The translations under genes were made by a program, and so were the position numbers. DNA of 64,000 nucleotides. Source: Collimonas sp. OK412 (GTDB lineage Bacteria > Pseudomonadota > Gammaproteobacteria > Burkholderiales > Burkholderiaceae_D). Below are positions 17,366 through 26,878 of this stretch, in pieces. The notes below the pieces were generated by a model. That model did not search any database, was not told where the DNA came from, and saw nothing but the letters and a program-made list of their open reading frames with translations. The stretch covers positions 1 through 64,000 of the forward strand of contig NZ_FOLC01000019.1 of assembly GCF_900112135.1 (NCBI RefSeq). Reading direction: 5' to 3'. Each line of letters starts with the position of its first letter. Within the stretch, counting starts at the first letter, position 1.

Positions 17366-17785
17366 TCAGTTGGATTGCCGGGCATGCCTGCCAGCCAGGT
17401 ATTGTTCGTTGCTGACCTTTTCCATCCAGACCACCGCGACGCCGTCGAGCACCTCCTGCACCGCAATATGGGTCATGGCGGCGGTCGGCGTCGCTCCGTG
17501 CCAATGCTTGTGCCCCGGCGGGCACCAGATCACGTCGCCGGCGCGAATTTCCACGACTGGCTCGCCCTCGCACTGGGTCCAGCCACAACCGGCGGTGACG
17601 ATCAGCGTCTGGCCCAGCGGGTGGGTGTGCCAGGCCGAGCGAGCGCCTGGCTCGAAGGTGACGCTGGCGCAGGAAGTGCGCGCCGGCGCCGGCGGCGTGC
17701 TCAGCATTTCTATTCGGACCTGGCCGGTAAAAGTAGCCTCGGGGCCGTTTATTGAAGCGATCGTGCCCACGCGTTTGAGTTCCAT
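17366..17785 (-). CDS. Cupin-domain protein
   Basis: 139 residues, one cupin barrel. The metal-binding motifs are '[17 protein letters not shown]' (two His and a Gln in the first motif) and '[10 protein letters not shown]' in the second. Proteins of this type, usually metal-dependent, are often annotated as hydroxynitrile-lyase-like cupins and commonly lie beside an SDR under LysR control, as here. The SDR follows 33 bases later and the LysR gene starts 105 bases away on the other strand. The reaction cannot be named from sequence alone. Confidence 0.88.
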   Translation of the reverse strand: MELKRVGTIASINGPEATFTGQVRIEMLSTPPAPARTSCASVTFEPGARSAWHTHPLGQTLIVTAGCGWTQCEGEPVVEIRAGDVIWCPPGHKHWHGATPTAAMTHIAVQEVLDGVAVVWMEKVSNEQYLAGRHARQSN

Positions 17786-17890
17786 GGCATTTCCTTTGCA
17801 TTCCGTGAGGGGATGCCAGGCAGTTTATCGCGCAAGGACTGCCGTGATTAGATGCTATTATCGGCATGGACTTATGAGAAAGGCTCATGA

Positions 17891-18784
<894 letters not shown>

Positions 18785-18926
18785 ACCACGCGCTGGCCAC
18801 CTTCAAGCCTGGCTCAGGCAATGCCGGCGCCAAGGGCTGGAAACACATCGCTGAACAACAGCCGGCCCCTGATTAAGAACGATCCTTACGCTTTCTCGGG
18901 GGCCGTGCTATTGGCCGTGCGGGATC

Positions 18927-20171
18927 TTATTTCCGGCTGCCCAGTTCCATGATCATGCGGGTCAGCAGATAAAAGCGCGGCACCACGCTGTCGACTTCGG
19001 CGTACTCTTCCGGCGTATGGATGCCGCCGCCAACAATGCCGAAGCCATCCAGCGTCGGGATCCCGACACCTGCCGAGAGGCTCGAATCGGCTGCGCCGCC
19101 GCTGCCCTCAAGCGTCAGTTTTTTGCCCAGCTCGCCATAGATGGCTTGCGCCTTGGCGGCCAGCGCCTCCGATTGCGGGTTTGCCGGCATCGGCGGGAAA
19201 CCGCGCGTCAGGCGTGTCGTCACCTGGGTATCGGGGATCAGTTTTTTCTCGGATACCTTGGCCAGGTCTTTTTCGACGCGGTCGAACTCTTCGGGAACCG
19301 CGACCCGCACGTCGCCGAAGGCGGTAGCGTGATCTGGAATGACGTTAGTCGCGCCGCCTGCGTTTATCACGGTAAAGTTGACCGTAGTTTGCTTTTCGCG
19401 ATCGCCAAGCTGGCCGAGCTGCAATATCTGGTGCGCCACTTCCATCGCCGCATTGCGGCCGCTGTCGGGCGCAACGCCGGCGTGCGCTGCCTTGCCGGTT
19501 ACCTCAACCTTCACCGTGCCGCTGCCTTTGCGCCACACCACCAGGCCGTCGGCCGGCCGGCCCGGTTCGAGGTTAAGCACCATATCGTGCTGTTTGGCGA
19601 CTTTTTCGATCAGCGCGCGTGAACCGGCCGAGCCGGTCTCTTCGTTCGAGTTGAGCAATAAAGTGATCTGCGCATAATCTTTAAAACCTAACTGCTGCAG
19701 GATTTTTAACGCATACAGGCCGGCGACGATGCCGCCTTTGTCATCCATGACGCCAGGGCCATAAGCGCGGCTGTCTTTGATGTAAAACGGCTTTGCCGTG
19801 GCTGTGCCGTGCTTGAAAACCGTATCCATGTGCGCCATCAGCAAGATTTTTCCTTTGCCGGTTCCAGTAAATGTCGCCACCACGTTATTGCCATTTGCAG
19901 GCGCTGCCGCCGGATAGGTTTCAACGCGCGCCCCGATTTTTTTTAATTCTTCGATCACTATCCCGCTGACCTGGCTCAATCCCGGTTCGTCACCGGTGCC
20001 GGTATCGATATTCACCAGGCGTTCCAGCAGTTTCAAGGCTTCACCCTTGTATTGCTCGGCTTTTTCATAGACCTGCTTGTCGGGTTCGGCAAAAGAAGGG
20101 GGAGCGGCTAAACCAAGAGCTATGCCTAAACCCAGGCTTGACATGAATGCGGATCGTGCAAAATGAAACAT
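18927..20171 (-). CDS. Exported M20-family metallopeptidase (glutamate carboxypeptidase type)
   Basis: 414 residues; GGGAGG precedes the ATG by eight bases. A signal peptide ends near residue 28 (PPSFA). The zinc-binding M20 core follows: 'LLMAHMDTVF' with the first His and Asp, 'GPGVMDDKGGIVAGLYAL' with the bridging Asp, 'NSNEETGSAGSRAL' with the catalytic Glu pair, 'NLEPGRPADGLVVWR', and a late His in 'GGGIHTPEEYAEV'. The dimerisation domain lies between. This matches carboxypeptidase G2-type enzymes that remove C-terminal glutamate from folates or peptides in the periplasm. It appears to stand alone. Confidence 0.9.
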   Translation of the reverse strand: MFHFARSAFMSSLGLGIALGLAAPPSFAEPDKQVYEKAEQYKGEALKLLERLVNIDTGTGDEPGLSQVSGIVIEELKKIGARVETYPAAAPANGNNVVATFTGTGKGKILLMAHMDTVFKHGTATAKPFYIKDSRAYGPGVMDDKGGIVAGLYALKILQQLGFKDYAQITLLLNSNEETGSAGSRALIEKVAKQHDMVLNLEPGRPADGLVVWRKGSGTVKVEVTGKAAHAGVAPDSGRNAAMEVAHQILQLGQLGDREKQTTVNFTVINAGGATNVIPDHATAFGDVRVAVPEEFDRVEKDLAKVSEKKLIPDTQVTTRLTRGFPPMPANPQSEALAAKAQAIYGELGKKLTLEGSGGAADSSLSAGVGIPTLDGFGIVGGGIHTPEEYAEVDSVVPRFYLLTRMIMELGSRK

Positions 20172-20261
20172 TATTGTGACCTCCCGTTTGAATGTTGGAT
20201 TATTGAATTATTGAACTGGATTCTGGCACAGACTGGATAGCTCCGGCAAAGGATTCAGTGA

Positions 20262-21143
20262 ACTGGTTCAGGCGGCTTCGCTGATGCGGCGGGCGATGGC
20301 TTCGCCCATCTCGGTGGTGTATGGCGAAAGGTTTGTCCCGCAGATATTCCCGACAATCTTTGTTCTTTCGACAAGGATGTTGTAGGCGCCAACGGCATGA
20401 TCGCTCCTGCTGCCCAACATGACCTCTGGATCTGGATCACGCAATCAAGCGCCGCAACCCTGTATGACAGCATGAGCAAAGCGGTATCGTTGCTGGGTCC
20501 TTTTGCCGATCTTGCCAGTGAACAGATTTGCTTCCCTTATCACAACAACGTGACATTCGACGGTTTTGCGGACGGCGTTGCAAATCCCAATCCGTTCCGC
20601 GCCAACAGCGTGGCCATCATTGCCGACGGTGAAAAAGGCGCGGGCGGATCAACCGTGCTGATCCAGAAATGGAAGATGGATATTGAGAAATTGAGGGGCT
20701 TGCCTGTGCACGAGGCTGAAAACGTCTGGGGCAGGACCAAGGCCGGAAGCCACCAGCTATCGCCTTTGCCCGAAGATTCCCACGTCGGCAGGAATCAGTT
20801 CAGGTGAAACGGCGAAGAAAAAGATATCGTCCGCAGGAACGCCAATTATGGAAACGCGAAAGAGGCGGGCATCATGTTTGTCGGTTTTTGCAGCGACATC
20901 ACGGTCACGATGGGAATGCTTGAACAGATGTACGGCGTAGGTTCCGACGGCGTCTCGAAAACCGACAGGCTGCTGGATTTCGCTACCGCACTTTCCTCGG
21001 CGATCTATTTTGTGCCCAGCCTGGATGCATTGTCGAAAATGGATATTTCTCCTGAAGATCCTGACCAAGATCCGGTCCAAGGGTTCGGCAAGGTAATTCT
21101 CCAGCGTAAAGCCACGCTGGAGAATAGTCGCCTAACCTATTGA
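20262..21143 (+). pseudogene. Dyp-type peroxidase, 5'-truncated with an in-frame TGA
   Basis: One frame reads as a dye-decolourising peroxidase from about 20262: 'APAAQHDLWIWIT' (start of the C-terminal half of the first barrel), 'FDGFADGVANP' (the GxxDG motif that holds the catalytic Asp), 'LPVHEAENVWGRTKAG', 'SHVGR' with the distal Arg, then 'IVRRNANYG' and 'KEAGIMFVGFCSDI'. The frame is interrupted at 20805-20807 by a single TGA between 'VGRNQFR' and 'NGEEKDIVRR', with homology continuing without shift. Some 70 N-terminal residues are missing, and stops at 20238 and 20259 close the frame upstream. Both lesions point to a dead gene. Confidence 0.8.
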
Positions 21144-21182
21144 TCCTTCATCAGGATTGCCGGGATTTAATCCATATAGCAG

Positions 21183-21677
21183 TTAATCTTCCTCGGTAAA
21201 CTCTGGCATTGCCGACGAATGATGATTGATGATTTTCCAGTCGCCATCGATTTTTTCATAGACATAGGTATACCGTGCCCGCACCTTGGCCGGCTTGCCG
21301 TTCTTCAGCACATCGAAAGTGTAGGCGCCGCTATCGAGCGCAAGATTCTCACCCAATATGCGGATCTGGCGATAGTTGATGGTGCCCTTTGGCTTGAGCA
21401 GCAGGAAATGTTCAAAGTACTCTTTGATTTCTTCCGGTGTCGCACGGATCTTGTTTGATACGGTCGGCTGCAATATGCCGTTGGGCGCATACAGTTTCAC
21501 GACTTCCTCGGGTTTTCCAGTCGCCAGGGCGGCATTCCAGCGATCAAACAGGCCGGCAATTTCTTTCTCCTCGGCAGTGGTTGGCGCAACCGCTACATGG
21601 TCATATCTCTTGGGAGGCTCCTTTGCGACAACAGCAGCGCTGAGGAGTAAAGAAATCACGAATAACAGCTTTTTCAT
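21183..21677 (-). CDS. Exported SnoaL-like/DUF4440-type protein
   Basis: 164 residues from the ATG at 21677, which has AGGA upstream; the open frame extends further but without a start that leaves the signal peptide at the N-terminus. Residues 1-18 are a signal peptide ending at VVA. The rest is one NTF2-like domain: 'IAGLFDRWNAALATGKPEEV', 'VKLYAPNGILQPTVS', 'DSGAYTFDVL' and 'ARYTYVYEKIDGDWKIINHH', matching the SgcJ/EcaC and CaMKII-association type. Such domains bind small hydrophobic ligands; no catalytic role can be assigned. It lies next to the dead Dyp peroxidase and convergent to it. Confidence 0.8.
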   Translation of the reverse strand: MKKLLFVISLLLSAAVVAKEPPKRYDHVAVAPTTAEEKEIAGLFDRWNAALATGKPEEVVKLYAPNGILQPTVSNKIRATPEEIKEYFEHFLLLKPKGTINYRQIRILGENLALDSGAYTFDVLKNGKPAKVRARYTYVYEKIDGDWKIINHHSSAMPEFTEED

Positions 21678-21871
21678 TTCATATTTCCTATCGATAAAAA
21701 TATGCACTCGCGGACGAGGCAAGACATATTTGTTCTGATTGATAAAGTCGGCCAGCGGCAAGGATAGGGAAGAGAAAAGAAATGTGGCATCAGGAAATCT
21801 TGATTTTTTTGCAGGATTGGCGAATTGAATAGTAAGGAAATTCCTAAGCGTGCGAGTTTTTAAAAAATGAT

Positions 21872-21889
21872 ATATGATGGTCGTCATGC
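21872..21889. promoter_or_regulatory. TetR operator over the regulator's own start codons
   Basis: ATATGATGGTCGTCATGC is an imperfect dyad that matches the site at 22539-22556 at 15 of 18 positions. It overlaps the candidate start codons of the TetR gene, which would give autorepression. Confidence 0.6.
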
Positions 21890-22494
21890 AGATTAAACCA
21901 AACCATCCAGGCGCCAGGCGCGCCACCCAGAGCCGCAAGGAAGCGACGCACGACCGTATCGTCGAGGTAGCCGCGCGCGCGATCCGGCGCAGCGGTTATG
22001 CCGGCACCGGGGTGGCGGATATCATGAAGGAAGCCGGCCTCACGCACGGCGGCTTTTACGCGCACTTCGACTCGCGCGAGATGCTGCTGGCAGAAGCGGC
22101 TGACAGCGCCGGCGCGGAAGCGGTGAGCTTGTCGGCCGACATCGCGGCTGCGGCGGCGCCAGGGCAATCCTTACAGGCGGTGATGCAAGCCTATTTATCG
22201 CAGCAGCACCTGGAAGACGTCGAGAATGGCTGCCCGGTGGCAGCGCTTGGCTCCGAGATGCACCGCCAGGCGCCGGAGGTGCGGCACGCGGCCACGCGCC
22301 ACATCAAGGCGATGATCGATATGGTGGCCCGCCAGCTGCCCGACTGGGGAACGCCGGGCGCGCATGAGCAGGCGATGTTCATGGTCACTTCGATGGTCGG
22401 CACGATGGTGATGGCGCGGGCGGTCGACGATCCCAGGCTGTCCGCTGCGTTGCGCGAAGCGGCGCTCAAGCATTTTTCTGAGGCTGGCAAATAA
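21874..22494 (+). CDS. TetR/AcrR-family repressor
   Basis: 206 residues from 21874; the ATG at 21886 is an equal candidate and neither has a ribosome-binding site, so the mRNA may be nearly leaderless. The N-terminal helix-turn-helix reads 'ATHDRIVEVAARAIRRSGYA' then 'GVADIMKEAGLTHGGFYAHF', the classical TetR pattern. The C-terminal ligand domain has a Cys in 'DVENGCPVAALGSEM', seen in TetR proteins that sense reactive electrophiles. The operator dyad at its start recurs in the promoter of the following SDR gene, so it likely represses itself and the SDR plus quinone-oxidoreductase pair. Confidence 0.92.
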   Translation: MMVVMQIKPNHPGARRATQSRKEATHDRIVEVAARAIRRSGYAGTGVADIMKEAGLTHGGFYAHFDSREMLLAEAADSAGAEAVSLSADIAAAAAPGQSLQAVMQAYLSQQHLEDVENGCPVAALGSEMHRQAPEVRHAATRHIKAMIDMVARQLPDWGTPGAHEQAMFMVTSMVGTMVMARAVDDPRLSAALREAALKHFSEAGK

Positions 22495-22528
22495 GGCCGG
22501 CTTGGCAGCCCACGTTCCGGGATTTTTT

Positions 22529-22557
22529 TTGACACAAAATATGATGATCGTCATATT
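22529..22557 (+). promoter_or_regulatory. Promoter of the SDR operon with embedded TetR operator
   Basis: TTGACA at 22529-22534, a 17-base spacer and CATATT at 22552-22557 form the promoter. The dyad ATATGATGATCGTCATAT (22539-22556; 16 of 18 symmetric) fills the spacer and -10, so repressor binding would block RNA polymerase directly. Confidence 0.7.
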
Positions 22558-22583
22558 AAATGTTTACACTGAGAGGAAGCGCA

Positions 22584-23438
22584 ATGAACAGCAAGATCGC
22601 AATCGTGACCGGAGCGTCATCGGGTATCGGCGAAATCACCGCCGAGCAGCTCGCCAGGGCGGGTTACAAGGTGTACGGCACCAGCCGCCGTGGCGCGCAA
22701 GGGCAAAGCGGCAAGCGCGCATTCCAGATGCTGGCGCTGGATGTGACCAGCGACGAATCGGTGGCGGCCGCCGTCAACGAAGTGCTGCGGCTTGAAGGGC
22801 GCATCGACCTGCTGGTCAACAATGCCGGCTTTGGCGTCGCGCCCGCCGCGGCCGAAGAGAGTTCGATCCGGCAGGCGCAGGCGATTTTCGACACCAACTT
22901 CTTCGGGATCGTCAGGATGATCCGCGCCGTCGTGCCGCACATGCGGCGGCGCGGAAGCGGGCGCATCATCAATATCAGCTCGGTACTGGGTTTTGTGCCG
23001 ATGCCGTACATGGCGCTGTACTCGGCCACCAAGCATGCGGTGGAAGGCTACTCGGAATCGCTGGACCAGGAGCTGCGCACCCAGGGCATCCGTGTTTCGC
23101 TGGTCGAACCGGCCTACATCAAGTCGGCGTTCGACGCCAACCAGCTGCAGCCCGACCAGGCGCTCGAGGAGTATCGCGACCTGCGCGCCGGACTGGACCA
23201 GCGCGTGAAGCAAGCGCTGGAAGGCGCGGATGGTCCGGCCGTGGTGGCCCGGACGGTGGTGCAAGTGGCGCTGGCGGCGACGCCGAAAGTGCGCTATACC
23301 TCGGGTGCGCTGGCAGGCCGCCTGCGCTTCCTGCGCCGGTTCGCGCCCGCCGCGCTGGTCGAAGCCGGCGTACGCAAGGATCTGCGGCTCGACTCCCAGC
23401 CAGCGGTGCGCAAACCCGCCACGGCCTTGCCACAATAA
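22584..23438 (+). CDS. Short-chain dehydrogenase/reductase under TetR control
   Basis: 284 residues from the ATG at 22584, which has GAGGAA five bases upstream. Classical SDR motifs are complete: 'VTGASSGIGEITAEQLARAG', 'LLVNNAGFGVAP', Ser in 'RIINISSVLGFVP', and 'YSATKHAVEGYSESL' with the catalytic Tyr and Lys. 'YGTSRRG' after strand 2 suggests NADP. The long C-terminal tail is typical of SDRs that use retinol-, steroid- or lipid-like substrates. It is followed 24 bases later by a quinone-oxidoreductase-like gene, and both probably form one unit repressed by the upstream TetR protein. Confidence 0.92.
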   Translation: MNSKIAIVTGASSGIGEITAEQLARAGYKVYGTSRRGAQGQSGKRAFQMLALDVTSDESVAAAVNEVLRLEGRIDLLVNNAGFGVAPAAAEESSIRQAQAIFDTNFFGIVRMIRAVVPHMRRRGSGRIINISSVLGFVPMPYMALYSATKHAVEGYSESLDQELRTQGIRVSLVEPAYIKSAFDANQLQPDQALEEYRDLRAGLDQRVKQALEGADGPAVVARTVVQVALAATPKVRYTSGALAGRLRFLRRFAPAALVEAGVRKDLRLDSQPAVRKPATALPQ

Positions 23439-23462
23439 TCTACGATAAAACGGGAGCAATAC

Positions 23463-24464
23463 ATGAAAGCCTACTTCATCAACCGCTACGGCAAATCGGA
23501 CGTGCTCACCTCGGGCGACCGGCCCGAGCCGGTACTGCGCGACGACGACGTCCTGGTGCAGATCCATGCTGCCGGCGTCAATCCGGTGGACAATAAAATC
23601 CGGGACGGCGAATTCAAGCTGCTGTTGCCATATAAGATGCCGCTGATCCTGGGTTGCGACCTGGCCGGCGTGGTAGTGCGCATCGGTGCAGGCGTACGCC
23701 GTTTCAAGGTGGGCGACGAAGTCTATGCGCGGCCGGACGACGACCGCATCGGCACGTTTGCCGAATTCATTGCGATCACGGAAGATTCGCTGGCTCTCAA
23801 GCCGGCCAATTTGACGATGGAGGAGGCCGCGTCGATGCCGCTGGTGGCGTTGACCGCATGGCAGACGCTGGTCGAAAAAGGCCAGCTGAAGAAAGGCCAG
23901 AAAGTGCTGATCCACGCCGGTTCAGGCGGCGTCGGCACGATTGCGATCCAGCTGGCCAGGCACATCGGCGCTACGGTCGCCACCACCGCCAGTGCGGCCA
24001 ACGCCGACATGCTGAAGAGCCTGGGCGCCGACATCGTCATCGATTACAGGAAGGACGATTTTTCAGCCAAACTGAAAGATTACGACCTGGTGCTCGACAC
24101 GCAGGGCGGCGACACACTGAAAAAATCCCTGAGCGTGCTCAAGCCAGGCGGCAAGCTGATCGGCATCGCCGGCCCGCCGGATCCCGATTTCGCCAGGCAG
24201 CGCGGCTTGAACGGTTTTCTGCGGCTGGTGATGGGGCTGCTCAGTTACGGTGTCCGAAAAGCCGCCAGGCGCAGCGGCGCCAGCTACTCCTTCCACTTCA
24301 TGAGCGCCAGCGGCCAGCAGCTTGGCGAAATCACCAGGCTGATCGAAGCCGGCCACATCCGGCCGGTGGTCGACCGGGTGTTCCCGTTCGAGCAAACCAG
24401 GCAGGCGCTGGACTATGTCGAAACCGGGCGCGCGAAAGGGAAAGTCGTGATCAAAGTGCGCTGA
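23463..24464 (+). CDS. Zinc-free NADP-dependent quinone oxidoreductase (MDR family)
   Basis: 333 residues, GroES-like domain then Rossmann domain. 'IHAAGVNPVDNKIRDGEF' and 'LILGCDLAGVVVRIGAG' mark the first; 'GQKVLIHAGSGGVGTIAIQL' with the AxxGxxG loop marks the cofactor site, and 'VDRVFPFEQTRQALDYVETG' the end. The Cys and His ligands of zinc alcohol dehydrogenases are absent, which places it with quinone oxidoreductases and enoyl reductases. It follows the SDR after 24 bases and probably serves the same detoxification response. Confidence 0.92.
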   Translation: MKAYFINRYGKSDVLTSGDRPEPVLRDDDVLVQIHAAGVNPVDNKIRDGEFKLLLPYKMPLILGCDLAGVVVRIGAGVRRFKVGDEVYARPDDDRIGTFAEFIAITEDSLALKPANLTMEEAASMPLVALTAWQTLVEKGQLKKGQKVLIHAGSGGVGTIAIQLARHIGATVATTASAANADMLKSLGADIVIDYRKDDFSAKLKDYDLVLDTQGGDTLKKSLSVLKPGGKLIGIAGPPDPDFARQRGLNGFLRLVMGLLSYGVRKAARRSGASYSFHFMSASGQQLGEITRLIEAGHIRPVVDRVFPFEQTRQALDYVETGRAKGKVVIKVR

Positions 24465-24505
24465 CTGAGAGCCCCTTGCCCCTCCAGAAAGCTGCCAAAA
24501 GGGCG

Positions 24506-24555
24506 GGTTTGTAGAAAATCCGCGGGCCTGCCCGGGTGTGAAAATACTACAAGCC
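24506..24555. promoter_or_regulatory. Inverted repeat upstream of the polyol operon
   Basis: GGTTTGTAGAA (24506-24516) is matched at 9 of 11 positions by the complement of TACTACAAGCC (24545-24555). It lies about 100 bases before the first gene of the operon, where an AraC-type activator such as the one encoded at 30000 would be expected to bind. This is a candidate only. Confidence 0.35.
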
Positions 24556-24654
24556 GGCCCCGGTTTTTGTGGTAGCGCCCGCCGGCCGGGCAACCCTATA
24601 GTCTCCCTGCGTCACACAGACGCGGTGCATAAAAAAACAGAGGAGACAATAGTG

Positions 24655-25932
24655 ATGAATAAACTCGCCTATGCCGGCGCGCTTGCCGGCCTGGTGTTCC
24701 TGATGCCGGCCGCTTCCGCGGCCGATTCCTGCAGCGTGCCGCAATTGAAAGTACTGGCCCAGAAGACCCTGGGCCTCACCACGCTTGAGAAGTCGCTGGC
24801 CGACTACCGCAAGGCCAGCGGCACCCAGGTCGACCTGGTGTATTTCGGCGAGAACGATCGCCGCGGCAAATCGCGCCTGGACGCCTCCACCAAGGCCGGC
24901 GCCTACCAGGTCTACTACGTGGACGAAGCCAACGTGGCAGAGTTCGCCGCCGCCGGCTGGATCCTGCCCTTGCTGAAATACTATCCGAAGGAATACGACT
25001 ACAACGATTTCCTGCCCGGCCGCCGTGCCGTCGCCAGCTACAAGGATGTCGCTTACTTTGCGCCGTTATACGGCGGCGGCGACTTCCTCTATTACCGCAA
25101 GGACTTGCTGGACAAGGCGCACATCGCGGTGCCGAAGACGCTGGAAGAACTGCAGGCCGCCATCAAGAAGCTGAATAACCCGCCGGCGGTCTATGGCTGG
25201 GTGGCGCGCGGCCAGCGCGGTTCGGGCATGAACGTGTGGCGCTGGTCGCCGTTCTTCACCGCCGTGGGCGGCGAATGGGTCGGCAAGGACGGCAAGGCCG
25301 GCTTCAATTCGGCGGCCGGGGTGAAAGCCACGCAAACCTACATGGACCTGCTGAAGTACACGCCGCCAGGCACCGCCACCTACGACTGGAGCAATGCGGT
25401 CGAAAGCTTCCGCGCCGGCAAGGTCGCCTTCATGATCGAATCGACGCCGTTCGCCGACTGGATGGAAGACCCTAGCAAATCGTCGGTAGTGGGCAAGGTC
25501 GGTTATGCGCGGCCGCCGGCGCCGCTGTCTTCGGCAGGTTTCGGCCACGGCTTTGCGATTGCCGCCTACGGCAGCAAGGATGAATGCACGCGCCAGGCAG
25601 CCGGCAAATTCATCGCCTGGGCCAGCAGCAAGGAACAGGAGCAGGCGCGCCTCAAGGACGGCGTGTTCAGCGACTATAACCGCAGCAGCACGATTGGCAG
25701 CCCTTATTTCCAGCAGCATGTGCAGCCGGGGATCGTTGCCGGCCTGAACGCGATCACTGACACCACCAGGCTGAATATCTGGTCGTCGCCGCTGTGGCCG
25801 CAGGTCGGCGATAACCTTGGCGTTGTGCTGGAAGAACTGTTCACAGGCACCCGCACCGACGCCAAGGCCGCGCTGGACGACGCCGCCAAGTATACCGACG
25901 CCGTCATCGCCCGCGCCGGCCGCCGCAACTGA
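24655..25932 (+). CDS. Polyol ABC transporter, periplasmic binding protein
   Basis: 425 residues from the ATG at 24655 with GAGGAGA upstream; the open frame begins earlier but the signal peptide starts here (NKLAYAGALAGLVFLMPAAS, cleaved after SAADS or nearby). The mature protein is a family 1 solute-binding protein: 'YYVDEANVAEFAAAGWILPL', 'YKDVAYFAPLYGGGDFLYYR', 'AGKVAFMIESTPFADWM'. The set resembles the binding proteins of sorbitol/mannitol (SmoE/MtlE-like) transporters. It heads an operon of two permeases, ATPase, dehydrogenase, regulator and xylulokinase, which points to xylitol or D-arabitol as ligand. Confidence 0.9.
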   Translation: MNKLAYAGALAGLVFLMPAASAADSCSVPQLKVLAQKTLGLTTLEKSLADYRKASGTQVDLVYFGENDRRGKSRLDASTKAGAYQVYYVDEANVAEFAAAGWILPLLKYYPKEYDYNDFLPGRRAVASYKDVAYFAPLYGGGDFLYYRKDLLDKAHIAVPKTLEELQAAIKKLNNPPAVYGWVARGQRGSGMNVWRWSPFFTAVGGEWVGKDGKAGFNSAAGVKATQTYMDLLKYTPPGTATYDWSNAVESFRAGKVAFMIESTPFADWMEDPSKSSVVGKVGYARPPAPLSSAGFGHGFAIAAYGSKDECTRQAAGKFIAWASSKEQEQARLKDGVFSDYNRSSTIGSPYFQQHVQPGIVAGLNAITDTTRLNIWSSPLWPQVGDNLGVVLEELFTGTRTDAKAALDDAAKYTDAVIARAGRRN

Positions 25933-25999
25933 ACGTCACGCCGGATTGCCAGGCGGCTCAGGTCCGGCGCCGCCTGGCGCAGCCTTTCGAGAAACGACA

Positions 26000-26878
26000 A
26001 TGAATAAACGCCATAGCTCTTCCTTGCCCTATGTGTTCCTGCTGCCGCCGCTGCTGATCCTGGCCGTGCTGGCGCTGGTGCCCACCGTCGGCGCGATCTA
26101 CCTGGCGCTGCGCGACCGCATGCTGCAATACGCCGACAGCCATTTCGTCTGGTTCGAGAATTTTTCACGGCTGGCGGCGGACCGCCGTTTCCTCAACGCC
26201 ATCAAGGTCTCGGTGCAATGGGAAGCGGTCACCGTGCTCGGCACCCTGGTGGTGGGCGTGCTGCTGGCGGTCTGGCTGTTCGAGAAAACCTCGCTCCGCA
26301 CGCGCAACCTGCTGTCGGTGCTGCTGATCATCCCGGTGCTGCTGCCGCGGGTGTCGGCAGCCTTCCTGTGGAAATTCATGTTCTCGCCCTTGCTGGGCAT
26401 CGTCAGCTGGCTGCTGGGTTTTGTCGGCCTTGGCAACATCGCGTTCCTGTCCGATCCCGGCCTGGCGCTGCTGGCGGTGGCGTTTGTCGATGTCTGGCAA
26501 TGGGGCCTGTTTTTTGCCGTGATTGTGCTCAAGCTGCTGGAAACCTTGCCGCCGGAACCGCTGGAGGCGGCCCGCATCGATTATGCCCGCAGCTGGGAAG
26601 TGTATGCCCTGGTGGCGCTGCCGATGCTGCGGGCGCCGCTGGTCAGCCTGGCGCTGATCAAGATGATCGAGTCGCTGCGTTCATTCGACCTGATCTATGT
26701 CATGACCAAGGGTGGTCCAGGCATCGCCACCGAGACGCTGGACATGTACGCCTACTCTCAAGGAATCGGCCTGTCCGGCGATATTTCCTACGCCTCGGCG
26801 ATGGCGGTCCTGATGATGGTGCTGACCACCGCGCTGTTCACAATCATTTGGAAGCGAGCTAAAAAATGGCAAGAATAA
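26000..26878 (+). CDS. Polyol ABC transporter permease 1
   Basis: 292 residues starting at 26000 (an in-frame ATG at 25817 lies inside the previous gene). Six membrane helices are expected; the first is 'YVFLLPPLLILAVLALVP'. The inner-membrane-component signature that contacts the ATPase reads 'EAARIDYARSWEVYALVALP', the EAA loop. The length and order match MalF/SmoF-type permeases of sugar and polyol transporters. The gene ends inside the start of the second permease (13-base overlap), a sign of coupled translation. Confidence 0.9.
   Translation: MNKRHSSSLPYVFLLPPLLILAVLALVPTVGAIYLALRDRMLQYADSHFVWFENFSRLAADRRFLNAIKVSVQWEAVTVLGTLVVGVLLAVWLFEKTSLRTRNLLSVLLIIPVLLPRVSAAFLWKFMFSPLLGIVSWLLGFVGLGNIAFLSDPGLALLAVAFVDVWQWGLFFAVIVLKLLETLPPEPLEAARIDYARSWEVYALVALPMLRAPLVSLALIKMIESLRSFDLIYVMTKGGPGIATETLDMYAYSQGIGLSGDISYASAMAVLMMVLTTALFTIIWKRAKKWQE

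Noticed and set aside
20266-20420. Minus-strand frame ending YTTEMGEAIARRISEAA that looks like the C-terminus of an isopropylmalate-dehydrogenase-like enzyme
   Set aside because: The plus strand reads as Dyp peroxidase over the same bases, and the minus frame is only about 50 residues long. Chance is the simpler reading, although a short remnant at the extreme left cannot be excluded.
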